A stretch of 64,000 nt of DNA, from positions 10,773,822 through 10,837,821 of the forward strand of contig NC_135158.1 in the NCBI RefSeq assembly GCF_050948215.1. Direction: 5' to 3'. The notes under the pieces were generated by a model, which was given only the letters and a program-made list of their open reading frames with translations, was not told where the DNA came from and did no database searches. Source of the DNA: Halictus rubicundus. Its lineage: Eukaryota; Arthropoda; Insecta; Hymenoptera; Halictidae. Below are positions 11,038-23,908 of the stretch, one piece after another (positions within the stretch are counted from its first letter, which is position 1; each line of letters opens with the position of its first letter). The translations under genes were made by a program, and so were the position numbers.

Positions 11038-12399
11038 GGTATTCGCACAACGACGCGAGGAATACGAGGATCCTAGGCGTATTATGAGAAAACGGAAGTG
11101 GGAAATTCGTCGAGATGTAACAGACGCGACATCTTTCATACGTCTGCTCGCAGCCCGCTCCGTATCTCTTACGTGCACTTGGATCTAGCCATGTAAAACT
11201 ATTATCCCGAACTGCGTTCCAATTCGGTCGGAAATGCAGAACGTTTTACTCTATTCGATCTGTTAGTACGGCATCAGCAGGGAAAGGGGCGGGCAAAAGG
11301 AGGACGTCATGCTGTTCGGGAACGTTCGGGACTGGGACGTATGTGGGAAAGAAAATATAGGTGGTCCGCAGGAGCCATTTGTGCGCTGGCAGGAGTCCTT
11401 CGGAAAGTTTTTCAGCTAGGCTGCCGCGCCGTGCGGAATTCCGCGAAAGGCAATTCGATTCCAGGCCCATTTGGACAATATTACAAGGTAATTGGATTTC
11501 GACCTGACTAGTTGTTGCCAATGTGCCCATTCGATCGGCCGATGGTGGGGTCTCGATGGGTGGAGTGTGTGGTATAAGGGGTGTCGTGTCGGTAGGAAGA
11601 GGAAGATAGCAGCGGGAGAGCCTGTACGCGCGTTCGCAGACCGGAATAATGGATAGTCGTTAAATTTAATTGGCACATAATTATCGGGAGTCCAGGCACC
11701 AAGCAGATCGCTGCACGCCACCAATCGTCGCAATCCCACACATTGCCTCGGCTTTAATATCCAGGAACCTGGAATGCAAAGGGCTGATACGCACCTCCCA
11801 CTTGTGTTCCTCGATCACGGGAGAATCCATTAATTTCCTCTTGATGAAACGGCTCTCGGAAATTGGCCATTTTTTCCTGCCTCCCTCGCCAATTCTCTTC
11901 TCTTTCTTCATTAACTTCTCTTGGCTTCTCTCATGTTCAATCGTACCTAATTTTCGGCTCATATTGAACCGGTGCCCATTTTCAATTTGAATCCTACGAT
12001 TTTGATGCATTTCTCATAAAAATGAATAGATCATTAAACACGAAGCCGTTAAAATTATTAAAACTGGCATAATGTTTGATTTCTGTGCAACATCGCGCAT
12101 CATAGTTTCCCGTGAATATCCTACTCGCAGCGGAATAAAATTCAGCGTGGTTTTACGAAACAGTCAAGTTTTCGAGGACGGGATCGATCGTGAATAATAG
12201 AACAATCACACGGCGCAAGAAAACGAAGGGAAAACGCGTCGTGGGAGACGATATTAGAATGAAAGGAGGAGCGTGCGATCGCGGATAAAAATCTATGAAC
12301 GTCTTGGGGAATTATGGTAACCCTCTCGGGGAGTTTGCCGGTCTCGCGAGCATGAAACCAGCATGAAACCGGAGAGCGGGGGAACTCCGGATACGCGCC

Positions 12400-12438
12400 G
12401 GCGGTGGCAGCGGCGGCGGCGGCAGCGGCGGCGGCGGG
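12400..12438. repeat. GGC-rich trinucleotide run
   Basis: The GCGGC triplet pattern is interrupted by GGTGGCAGC and GGCAGC. It encodes a run of about ten alanines on the minus strand and glycine/serine on the plus strand. Two direct copies of GCATGAAACC lie just upstream (near 12351 and 12361). I see no splice sites or homology to support a coding reading. Confidence 0.75.
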
Positions 12439-15265
12439 TACACGATTAAAACGCTTAAATATGTGACCGAGTGAGTTAATTAATTTATGAACCAATTAGG
12501 GGAGTCGCGTTTAGATACCGTTATCGATATCACAAGGTACTCCCGCTTACATACGAGCCACGGGGCTCGGTGTGCAGGAGCACAGAGGGGTTCGCTTACG
12601 ATACCATACGTAACTACGATGCCGGGCCGGAGCGTTTACCAATAAATAAACCGACCGATACCATCTTTCATTTCGATAATTATTATTCGGCACGCTGTTA
12701 ATTAATTAAGGACGGAGAACCGGCGTGCGGCCTGTGTAACACAGCGAGTCCCGACCGTGTACAACCCCTCCAAATGGAGAGTGCACGAATAGACGAAACA
12801 TGCGCGCACACGGCCACGATCGTACCAGGTGATAACTCCTCGGGCTCTTCGGCTAATTACCGGATGAAAGAGCTATCTGGTGACTGGCGTCAAAGCTCCG
12901 CTGAAACCCAGTAAATGCACCTGCCACGTCATTGTGATATTTTAGCGTGGCCGCGGTTTTGCGCGCCGCGTTACGTGGTTTTCGGCGGATCTAATTTTCA
13001 TTCGGCGTTTTCCAGCATCCGTGAACGAGCACGCGTCACCGCCTCGGCACCAGGCCATCCTCTTTATCAGGACACGCCAGAAAATTCGTCGCTGGTACTT
13101 CTGTGAGACGTTTTCGTTTCTATACGATGATCATTTCTCTTGTGAAACAAATGTTAATTGTGTCAATAAAATGTCATTCATGACAATAACATCATGATAC
13201 AGTTATATTAATGAAGAAGTGTACTGTAAATATTTGGTAGTTTTCGTTAGCCATCGGATTTTAAGAAGTTAGGCATATCTCCAAAAAATGCGGTCAAGAT
13301 GCGCCCCGGCGGAGACGTTCCAGAGTTTGAAAGCTAAAACGATGGGAAATTTTATTCTACTGTCGGGACGCAGGGAAGTTTTCTATCTTCGGGTTATTGC
13401 TATTTGCAGAATTCCGAATTCGAAAGCTACGGCGATATCGGGGCATGATATCTCACGAAGAATATGGATTCTGTCCGAATAAATGGACGATGCAAAATTC
13501 ACTTCGCCGCGCTTCCCGGGATAATAAAATGTTTAAATTATATTCCGAATCTATACGGAATTTTTGTTTGTGGCGATGCATGCGTGACATCGGCGAGAGG
13601 TAAATGCCGGCATCACGAAAGCTCGAGCAATTCGGATGGAAGCCAACGGAGAGGGACCAGAATAATTTATTTATTTAATGCATACCTTTTTGGGTCAGAG
13701 TCGTATTTGGGCGAGAGGACGCTGGCATTTTTCCCAGGGGACAGGAAAAAATAATATTTCTCTTTTCCGCCGCGTCATGCTTCTGTAAATGTATACGTAT
13801 TGGTATACAACCGGAGAATTCGGTTGTCGCGGACGAAGAAATAAAAGGTACTGTTGCAACCGGCAACAAAGTCTGAACTGTGACCTTAAATTACTGGTCA
13901 ATTGTAAACCATTGGTCACGAGAACTCTACACGAACACTTTGATCACGGCCAAATGACTCGTCTTTGAAATTATTAAGACATTTCTATGAGAAACAATTG
14001 AACAAATTTCACTATTCGAGCACGTATTATGGCAAGAGCATTCATTTTGTATTCTTCCCCCTTCGTTTCTATTGCTTTTTCAGCTCACGGTACAGAAACC
14101 TAACCCTTGTATACGGTCGGTCAGATTAGCTTCAAATCACCTTTCTCGATGGTGCATAGAAGGAAAAAATCCGGTAACACGCAAGCCGAATCGTACACGA
14201 AGGGCGCCTTAAAAGGGCTATACAGTCCCTATCTGAAATCTGGCAAGCAATGCGCAGACCGCGCGACACCTTACAATGTATAAACATACAAATTAATATT
14301 ATCCTCGCGAACTAGGCCAGCAACGGTTTCAGCTAATTTAGGCGACGAAAAGGAATTTTTCGCTAAATGTTTATCGTTCATTTCTGCGAACCGCTATTGT
14401 TTGTAAATATAAAGAGACGGAATGCTCTGAAGTGAGGATAGAGAAAAATTAAAAAAGGCAAATAGTAATAAAGAGCCAACAGTAAATAAAATAAAATAAA
14501 AATAAATGAAATTTACCGATAAAATTAACGCATGCGTAAGACATCGTTGCAAATCATTTGGTACGTAAATAACAAATTGTAAATCATAATCTGTACATCT
14601 CTCTATCTCGCCCTCGGCCGCTAAATAAACAATCACGAAACAACAGCCGGTGCATCCTTTGTTCTATGCACCGTGATCACCGCAAGCGATTCAACATTTT
14701 TTAGCATAGTTGGCACTATTCCCCGGCCGCCTCCCCGAGCGAATAGTTTCGAATTGTTCGGCGTGGCACCTACGGTTGACAGAGACGGCAGTTTCTCGGC
14801 TTTCGAATCGTACGATGTAAATAAGCTGGATAACGTATACGTCGTTACGTGGCAGAAATTCAATAACCAATAGATATCCGCGGCATATAGTCAACAAGCC
14901 CGGCGAACGAAAACAACGGGATGGAAAGAGTCGGAAAGAAGGGAATACAGCGCGGAGGACAAAGGCGAAAATAGCGCGAGCGCGAGAGAGAGGGCCAGAG
15001 GCGTAGATCAGAGAGAAGAGGAGGACGGGAGAGAGTTCGAGGGGTGAAAAGAGAGAAACGAGGGAGGAGAGTCGGATGGCGAAGCACACGGTTGTGCTCG
15101 AGCAGCGCTTCGATTCAATTTAGCCGCGCCGTGCCACGGATCCTCGCTCTCCCGCGTATATTTGCCGGGATTTGATTTACGCATAAAATATTCACCTTGC
15201 CCAAGATTTCGTTAGAGTTTCAAAGTTCTTGAACGCACAGCCGCCGCCGCCTACTGCCGTTGCTT

Positions 15266-15302
15266 CTCTGCTCTGCTCTGCTCTGCTCTGCTCTGCTCTG
15301 CT
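15266..15302. repeat. CTCTG pentanucleotide array, seven units
   Basis: Seven uninterrupted CTCTG units are followed by a partial CT. The minus-strand ORFs reading repeated SRAEQ residues in this area are created by the array. Confidence 0.9.
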
Positions 15303-15557
15303 AACGCTGCGTACCACCACCGGCAAAGCAACAGTGAGAGAACGAAGGCCAGAGAGAACGAGGAAGTGGAAGTAACTCGAGAGAAACGAAAGTGAGTGCG
15401 AACGTTGAAGTAAAAGGGGAGAGAAAGAAGTTCGCGAAAGACACAGAACAATGGGGGAGAGCAAGGTGACTTTCTGCGAAGAATTTCGTGCGGGAATCTT
15501 GAGGTGCCTACAGTAGAAAAGTTTGTGGGTCGAAAAAAAAGGGACGTGACGAGGAAC

Positions 15558-15569
15558 GGGGGGGGGGGG
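15558..15569. repeat. Run of twelve G
   Basis: An uninterrupted G homopolymer lies inside a purine-rich stretch. Its length is likely polymorphic, and in an assembly it is a place for sequencing slippage. Confidence 0.85.
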
Positions 15570-17943
15570 ATAGGAGTGGACGAAAGACTGAAGAAATCAC
15601 GGGATTTTTGCGATAGTTTTCCGTTCACGACCTTTTTCTGCCTACTCGTAACTCTTTCTGTCGTTCGAATTTCTCCCTATCATCTTGGTTGCCGACGAAA
15701 ATCGAATAAATCGAAGACCAGACACCGGCGGTGAACCCGCGGCGACCGATATTCCTGATTTGATCACGATAGAAAATGTTAGGCGAAGTTAACGCGTTTG
15801 CCACCGGCGCACAGTGTGACGAATGGCCTTTTTAGCTGGACAAAATTCTAAATCGCCTATTTTTCTATATTTATCGATTAATATGTTTACAGGTGTATAA
15901 AATATGAATAATTATTAATTTTTTCCCAACATTTAGTTGGTTTTTGTTAATTAAACAATATATTTTAAGTGATTTATAATTAAATATAAAATACAACAAA
16001 GTTAGTAATGGATCTATGTAACACAAAATGATTTAACAAGTAGTAGATATTGTCAAAGAAGACGTCATTTTTAAGTATGGACAAAAAGAATGTAATTTTG
16101 GAAAAATAATTGCAAATATTACTTTTTCTAACGGGAAAGAATTATTCTTTGGTTCAGTATAAGGTTTCAATTTATAAATAACAGCAACATGACGGAATTA
16201 TTTGTCCAGGTTTTAAAATGAATTTTTACGTTAATATATTCATTGCGCCAAATTTAATTAGGATCTGTAAAATGCGAGAAGGTTGGAGGACTACTCAATA
16301 TCATACATTTAATTATTTTCAATTTTTATTTCTTTAATAACTTACTTTGATTTTATGGAATTTCTGAGGTTTCTAGTTTGGCAGTCAAAGTGTTAAAACA
16401 CGGCATTGCATTGTTCAAAGTGCTAGTCTCACTTTTCACGTTTGTAATTAGAAAGCTGGAACATTAAAGTAATTAAAAGTTGACAGAAGCTTCCTCTCGC
16501 CTTTTAATATAAACCAAAGTAGCTGAAGTATATGAAATATTAGTCTTGATTGCTCCGAGACTTCAAAGGGTAATACAAAATATTCCAATTATATATCAAT
16601 GGAAAATTTGGTTCCACAAATTACAATAATTTACGTACATTTACTTAAATCTATTAAATAAACTCATTGATAGTCACGAGTAATTTGTACCTACCAATAA
16701 TTGTTAAAATCAACAATGATCTCTCTGGCAAATAAATCGCGTATAAACTTCGCTAAAAAAATGACGAGTAAATTCATGCAACACGCCTCATAATTTTTTC
16801 CATAAATCCCATTTCATTCGCGATCAGCTGCATCTACATACGATAATTCATCGCGAATCGCAATAAATATTAAAAAGCATCGGGGGACCGACAATAAATC
16901 AAGCAGAAGTATATTTTAAGCATGCAGTGACGCCCGACGGGTTTCCGGTCGGCCGCAGCATTATAAATTCATCAGAAAATTACACGTTCAAAAAATGTTC
17001 AAACAATTTATAACCGAGGCAGAAGAACCTGAAAAATCTGTTTGGAAGCGAGTAATGCATTACTTCCGAGTCGTACAATCTGTGTAGCAAGTATCCTGTG
17101 CATCGGGAATATACATCATACTTAGCTGGACCGTTCGGTTCGATGCTCGTAGATTCACAGGAACCGAAAGTTGGACTGTATCGAGGCGGTGGAGCGTTGA
17201 GCGAAGACTCCTCGGGCAAAGCTTGCAATAAAAGGCTATTTCGAGATAAATTTTCGGCCATACCGCTCTCGCGGATCATTGGTCCGCGTTAGGCATTGTG
17301 CGTAGACTTCCTTATCGCCTATCCAGTATCTGTACTTTCACTCTCTTGCGCGGAAGTTTCGCCGGAAACCCGGAGAATTTATCCGCGCAGCTACTCCTTC
17401 CGTCCGAAAACTTCTCCAGGATGGCAGAATGTGGGGCAGAGGGGGCGCATACACGTGACCATCGCAATATGTTCGATGGCAGGACCGTTAGCTCGCCCTA
17501 TTGGTTCCGAAGGACCCAAGCTCGAGCTCTTCTCTATTCCATTTATTCCGTATACATAATACATCGTTTTGCGAGCAAGCAGGCCCCACTTGGATTCCTG
17601 TCGAGCATGTAGGTATTCTTATTTCTACGCTCGATTTAACGGGCCACGATGGAACCAGCATTTTCATTGGCGTGTCCAAGTTTAGCGGTGCCGCGCCATC
17701 AATAATCCTGGACCGTTCGTCTTTAGTCTTCGCGCCAAATCATGCTTACAAATCAGTTTTTACCGGGATTCTCGATTTACCACCCAGAAAATATGATCCT
17801 TCGATCACTTCTACCTGTCGCCTGTTGCCTTCTGCTGTCTTCTTCTTGTGCCTAGTCCCGAAACGTGCACTTTAGCTAACGATAATCTTTTCCTCAGACA
17901 ATTATACCTATTATTTATCAAATCCTTAAATAATGGGAAAAGT

Positions 17944-17959
17944 GAACAGTATGTACTGA
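17944..17959 (+). repeat. Left 16-bp target-site duplication of the LINE-tail insertion
   Basis: GAACAGTATGTACTGA here is repeated exactly at 18098-18113. The bases immediately outside differ on both sides, so the duplication length is exactly 16 bp. That length is in the range generated by target-primed reverse transcription. Confidence 0.85.
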
Positions 17960-18097
17960 CCACTAAATACACAGAGAGAGAGAGAAAGCTACTGTCGCTT
18001 TTCAGTTTAGTGGTCTGCGATTTTGCGAGTAGAAGGAAATGTGATGTAATGGGATTGTAACCCTGAGGGGAACAATAAATGAATACATACATACATA
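17960..18097 (+). mobile_element. 5'-truncated non-LTR retrotransposon tail (138 bp)
   Basis: A 138-bp segment sits between perfect 16-bp direct repeats and ends in a simple A-rich tail (AATAAATGAATACATACATA). The combination of target-site duplication and a short repeated tail at one end is the classic product of LINE-type target-primed reverse transcription, so the element reads 5' to 3' on the + strand. Only the extreme 3' part of a parent element is present, without recognisable reverse transcriptase. It contains a GA microsatellite (about 17972-17984). It could instead be a SINE, because no parent is identifiable from this sequence alone. The perfect duplication suggests a fairly recent event. 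Confidence 0.7.
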
Positions 18098-18113
18098 GAA
18101 CAGTATGTACTGA
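18098..18113 (+). repeat. Right 16-bp target-site duplication of the LINE-tail insertion
   Basis: This is an exact copy of 17944-17959. It directly follows the ATACATACATA tail of the inserted segment and so sets its 3' boundary. Confidence 0.85.
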
Positions 18114-18783
18114 TCTCCTGTCAGATACGTAATTAAATTATAAATATGAAAATTCCGAAATTAATTGTGCAATCCTGATGTAGCCTGTATGTCGATATTC
18201 GCCCTTAATGCATTATAGCATATAAATAGAATCGATATCATAATTTACACGTTTCAATGATATATCAATCTTGAAAATTTCTATAATGTTACCAACAGTG
18301 TGACTCTTTGTACATTTATGTTTCCGTCAAATATATTTGGTTACAATGTGATTTGATTCCATAAGGTGGAATTATTAAAATTGCAAGAGGTCGATGCACT
18401 GCTGATACGCATTCCGCATCAGACATTTTACAAATGAGTTTATAGATTATGGAAGAAACGGAGCGCTCCGGAACACGTATGCACGTAGGCGCATTCGATT
18501 AAAATATTGATTCGATTGCAAATTGCTTGTTATTCCGGATAAGTATGCACCCGATTGTCTTCCGTATTCGCCGGGCCGGCTTTATTGAATTTCCAAGCAG
18601 ATACTCTCGCTCGATGGCTCGCAGAATGCGCGAGTTTTGTAAACCTTTAGACATCAATATAAATGGAACGGGGAACATTTTCATGATTCTTCGGCGGCGT
18701 ATAAAACTCGAGCATAAACACCGAGCCGAATACTCTTCTCTCTCTCTCTTTCTCTTCGGAGGCTTTAGTTTTGAAACGTAATC

Positions 18784-18813
18784 GAGCGAGTGCGGGCGAG
18801 CGAGCGAGCGAGG
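18784..18813. repeat. GAGC tetranucleotide-like run
   Basis: Imperfect GAGC/GAGCGA units follow one another, next to a CpG-rich, purine-rich block. It is of the same type as 62850-62878. Confidence 0.75.
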
Positions 18814-19980
18814 AGAGGGTTGAAATTTATTGAAATCCCGAGCCGGAGGGCCTAGCAGAGAAGACTGCTGGCAGGCACCTCTTGACCGGAAGAAAACGAC
18901 TTCTTTTCATTTGAAAAGCCGCTTCTTCGTCGAACGATTACGAGCCGTTCCCTTCTGACAGAAGTAATACGCATTTGAATCGGGGGGAGGTGGTTCGCAT
19001 GAATATGAATGGGAATTGCGAGCGTCGAAAGAGGGCGCGCTCTTGCGAGAGCTCGCGCGCGCACGGCAGGAAAGAGGGTTTAACTCGATGAAATCCACAG
19101 TGCAAGCTGCCAGCGCACTGTGAGCCAGTCGGCTCTCGTTCAGCTGCTTTATCGAGTATATGTCCCGATAATGCACGCACCGAAATATAATCCTTGTCGC
19201 GGTGGCGCGCGATGAAAGCTTCGGTTTCGCTGCGGCGAAAATCACGCGGAGCTTACCTATCCTGCTATTTTATGCCGCAGGAACCGGCTTTGGAGCCCGC
19301 CATATAGGCAGGAGCATAGGCGGATCCCGGGTGAATGGCTTCCCGGCACCGCTACACCACGGATGCAACGCGTAATTACTTTATACGTTTATGGCGACGG
19401 GCCTTTCGTTGGGCCCTTTTGTCGGCGCACCCGGTGATTTATCGAGGTAACCCTGCCGCCACCGACCGTCCTGGGAATTTCCAAAGCCCGCGTGGATCTC
19501 GACGCCCACGCTCTGCCGTTTACCGCCGATGAATTCGTAACGAATCCTTGTAATCCCGCGTTTAACCGCCTACCCCCTTTCTTCCTCCATGATGCGGACC
19601 ACTCAACAATAATGCAGAAATTAGACGCCGTTGATTAGCTTCTTTAACATTTTCATGCATCCGATCTATCCGGGATGTCTGTTATGAATTTATAAAAGCC
19701 ACAAAAATGGACTGAATGACCTGAATTTTTCTCCGAGAAATTTAAAGGATCGCTTTCCTCGCGAACTGTTTCCGTGGTTACAATGCTTGACGAAATCCCC
19801 GGAATACTCTTTATGAAGCGCACAAAAAAATATTGCGAAAGAAAAGCCATACGGCGCTGAAATATTGCACAATTGAGCGTTACCAGCGAACATGTAAATG
19901 TAACGTAACCCCTTCGTGACATACGAGAAAAATGTAACAAAGAAAAGTCATAGATTCTCTGAATATCGCCCTATACTTTA

Positions 19981-20003
19981 TCACTAGACTGCCGGACGTT
20001 TAT
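19981..20003 (+). repeat. Short copy of the TAGACTGC dispersed repeat
   Basis: TCACTAGACTGCCGGACGTT resembles the arm sequence at 3951-3980 and the reverse of 41461-41483 (ACTAGACTGC-GGA). The match is short, so the assignment rests on the shared start only. Confidence 0.4.
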
Positions 20004-23000
20004 ACAAAGGGTCTACCTGAATGAGAATAGACAATCGGACTCGGCACCATTTTTCGTATCTTTATTTACGAAATAAAACCACTTTGCTTGATATACCGTT
20101 TCAAGAAAATCCAGATCTGCATCCCCTTTTGTAAACGAAATACCGGGGTGAAAACCCCAACTTTATGAGTGTCCTTCTCCGGTAACCGTGTAAAATATTA
20201 CAACAAATAAAAAAGCAAGTTTGCGTCGCGTATCTCTTCCAAATATTGCGTTACTGCGCCAGTGAAAAGTAATTTAATTTTCATGGGTACAGTTACGAAC
20301 ACGAAATGAAAAAGAAACGTAGACACAATTTTATTCGTTGTTCTACGGCTTTATTATATTTTTAAATGCAATTTAATAAACATATAGAGTGCTGATAGGT
20401 TTAAAGTATCAATAACTACTATAACTAGTTACTTCAGTTTTAAGAATAATAAAATGAAACGAAACGATTCAAAATGCAGAAAAATTTCAAAATTACAATT
20501 GTTTTAATAATGCTCCGAGATAATCGCGTTACAAAATTTGCCAGAGTCGAGTGCTATTGAATATCAATCAGTTATTGTGTCTGCCCAACGATATGCAGTT
20601 TCTACTTGCTATAAATACTAACGCAAAAGTGCTAAACGTTCGAAGGCGATTACTTCAAGATTTCCGGATACACCGTGTGCTAGATCGAATACGAAGCAAC
20701 TTCATACTTTCATTACACCCGTTTCAACGATTCCAATAACAATTGCCTGTAACATACATGTAGTATACCATTCAATAGCTTTTCGATTCTTGTATTGGAA
20801 TTGTTCGGAAGATTTTCTATTCGCGTTAGTATCGATAAAGGTTTTGGGTTAAAAGCTATCGAGTATCGAGTGAATAAAAGTGAGCATCTTCGACAAACCC
20901 ACAGAAAACTTAACCAAAATGGTTCTTCGATATCTTGGATGCAAGTTTCTCTTCTTACTATCCTGTCGCCGCGCATTGCTTCAACGAATTACCACCTTTC
21001 CGTTCCTTTCGAAAATCATCGAGCAGAATTTCCTTCCTCGATGTTAGAGAACTGCAAACCAAGTTACAAATTGGTTCCAGTTGGAAACTATCATACTTTG
21101 AGGATGGGTATTCGAAAAATAGAGCAATGGTGGGAGACGTCGGAGACCAGTGTGCAAGAGAAGGTACAAAATTCTAGAGTTGTTCACTGATTCGTTAAAA
21201 TTCTGTCGAGTCTCGTTGTTTAAATGCAGACTGTACGTTTCTAACGAAGAAAAATATTTCGAGATACTCTGACATAGTTCTTTAGAAAATTTCATGAATA
21301 AGAATCATTTGGGGAGATAATATATTCTGAATTTTAAATGAGAATTAAGGATTGTAAGTTTATATAAAAGTTATACCGTATTATTTTTGAAAGAATTGCT
21401 ATCAACCCAACGAAATCGTTACTGTCAACTGCTGCATGATCGTTAAACGAGTATGTCGATTGATCAGGGGAATGGAGAAGGTATTATTGCCGAAGAAAAA
21501 GTGTGATGCAATTTACAGAGGCAATCGATAAGCATATTCCGACCGGAAATCCGACAGGGATCGGTACCGAGACAGCTGAATTCCTAGCCTCGTGATTCGT
21601 GCTGCTACTACCACCGGTATTAATATTTGATACACATCATTCGGTTTTACTGCCGGCATAAATGCGTCGGATGGGCGCGTGCGTGCATCGTGAATCACCG
21701 GAAATGCGATTCGCCCGGGAATCGATAGATGCTGGATACGTAACCGGTCAAGAGGACCTGTACCGTGAATACATATGCATCATTTTCGTCACTCGAAAAC
21801 CGTTTTGAACGATCGTTATCCCAAGCATGAGCTGGTAAATGCATTCGTACGTGATAGTTCACTGACGCGTAATAGGATGCGCATATAAAAGAGTTGGCGT
21901 TTCGATAAATACTGTGCGGCCCCGGTGCTGCACAAAAATTTTTCCTCGGTCCTCCGCTCCACGAAACTCATCTATTCCGCTCGGTATTGTGAAATACATT
22001 ATAACACGGTTTTGCGTTAAAAGCATTCTATCCATAAAAATTGTATACAGTGAATCCAAAAAAGAATTTCAACACTAAATATCCGATTCTGTGGTCATTT
22101 TATAAAAAACAATAGTACAGCTTCTCCTTTCAATAGACATTGATCATTTTCTTCTTCAATTCTTTCGCATAATGTCTTCACAGTTTTGTGTTTGATTTAT
22201 TAATTTTTGTTTCAATTGTATGAAATCAGAAGTCTTGTAATTAACCATTTTTATAAATAGAAAAACCACCGCTACAAACCATTTAAACATTTTGCACAAA
22301 TTTTTAGACTTCCTTCTGTTTTAGTATTAAAAACAAAAATACCTCTTGGAACATTTTCATGAATGAGCTCTGAGAACTAAAATGCACTGTTGCATCTACA
22401 GTGGTTCATAGTAAATAACGTTTTTCGATGGTGAAAAGGCTGAAAAGGTTGAAAGGCCAACAATTTCGTGACAAGAGGTCGCCCGTTGGTAATTGAATTA
22501 ATTATGTTATGAAAGAGAGTTAACCGGGATAATTATTCAGGAAATGTAAAATTGCGTTCCGCGGCAAAGGTGAGAATAATTATGTGTACATCATTTTTCA
22601 AACCGAGAAAATTATACAATTGTGTCGGCACATGGGAGGGGGCGCGTTTATATGAAATCTTTGTTCAAGTAAATTGAAAAGCAATGCGCAAGTGTACACC
22701 GAATAACAAACGTTCGTTTCGATTCTGTGTAAGCGTTGGCATTTTCTACTTAATGAAGAGCCCCTTTGACTGCGAAATATTCTGGGGAAAATTATGTAGC
22801 GGATGTTGCCGGAAGCAATCGTGCTCAATTCAAGCAAATAATTAATTCCCTTTGTTAGCGGGGTATCTGTCGAGGAACACGAGGCACATGGTTATGATAG
22901 CTGGTTTTCATCAGAATTCCCGAGTTTTGTACTTCAGTGATTCCTTCGCAAACTCCATCACGGTGCACAATAATTCCTTGCGCCTTTGCTTCTCTTCCGT

Positions 23001-23420
23001 CGCGTTCCACTTCTGGAATCCGGAGTGGTGCTTATAGTCAGATCGATGCTAAGTTATGTCATTATTTGTCACAACGTCTAGGCGTTCTCTTTCGGTAATT
23101 ACGGTGCTGCCTCGTTCCCGACTCGTTCGCTTGGATAAACGATAAAGAGCCCGCCGTTATTAACGGTCTCGCCCTTCACTTGGTGTTTTTACTCCCCGCT
23201 TATTATCCGATATCCACGATGGGAAAAGAATAGAAACATGCTCATTCGGTAATTATGCCAGAAGAAGCCGGCTTTCGTCGGCGATAATCGACTAAATTTC
23301 TTGCACCTGAAACGCGCTTTTCTAACGATCACAGATTACTTTCCCAGTGACAAACGCCGCGGCAGGACAATATTATTTTATCAATTTAACTATGCTCGAC
23401 TCTCAAACGTACGGTATTTA

Positions 23421-23480
23421 AATTATAATTATGTCCTTCAGTCATCTGGCGTTTCTGCAGAAGCCAGATGAATTATAATT
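23421..23480. repeat. Nested palindrome with CATCTGGC / GCCAGATG stem
   Basis: CATCTGGC (23443-23450) pairs with GCCAGATG (23463-23470). The 12-base loop itself contains the palindrome TTCTGCAGAA. Outside the stem, AATTATAATT occurs at 23421-23430 and again at 23471-23480; this ten-mer is itself self-complementary, so it extends the symmetry after a 12-base internal bulge on the left. It could form a cruciform or an RNA hairpin. The stem is too short and bulged to call a microRNA precursor. Confidence 0.7.
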
Positions 23481-23887
23481 AACTTTTAATAACGCACGTG
23501 GAATTAAATTATTATGAAATATTAACTTTTTTCACTGTAGAATAAATCTGTCCAGATGAAAGACCGAGCTTATCATCTTTTGATCGTACAACACAAAAAG
23601 TATTCCCTCGAGATTATTCGAGCCGCACGCAGCCGGTCCCCATACGTATCCCAGACGTTAAATACGTTGCTCTCTGTATCTGATTTAGAAGGTACGATAT
23701 TCTCCCTCCGCGCGTCGTCGGCGGGCGACTCCTTTCCCGAAGGGAGCTTCCAGGGCATTATGGTTCCGGTCAAAGTTTGGCTAGAAACGTGGAATAGGTT
23801 GTGTAGAGATGAGATCCAGACCGGAAGAAGAAGATACGATAGAAAGAGCGAGAAGCCGCTAGAGGGGCGGAGGGATGGTGCGCGAGA

Positions 23888-23908
23888 GGAGAGAGAGAGA
23901 GAGAGAGA
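23888..23908. repeat. GA dinucleotide microsatellite
   Basis: An uninterrupted GA run (about ten units) follows GCGAGAGGA. It gives arginine/glutamate alternation in the + strand ORF that crosses it. Confidence 0.85.

Larger units (their letters stand above)
11038..17943. other. Non-coding stretch with CpG-rich and purine-rich parts
   Basis: No gene is recognised. The block 12540-13100 is CpG-rich. 12400-12438 is a GGC-rich run that produces a polyalanine segment in a 117-codon minus-strand ORF (12142-12495), which I regard as repeat-driven. 14925-15075 is purine-rich with many GAGA motifs. 15266-15302 is a CTCTG array and 15558-15569 is a run of twelve G. The 15840-16950 part is AT-rich and featureless. 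Confidence 0.6.

Noticed and set aside
12142..12495. 117-codon minus-strand ORF with a ten-alanine run
   Set aside because: The alanines come from a GGC microsatellite; flanking residues show no motif and there are no convincing splice sites.
23443..23470. MicroRNA precursor
   Set aside because: The stem is 8 bp with a palindromic loop and a bulge before the outer block, too short for a pre-miRNA, and no known mature miRNA was recognised anywhere in the window.
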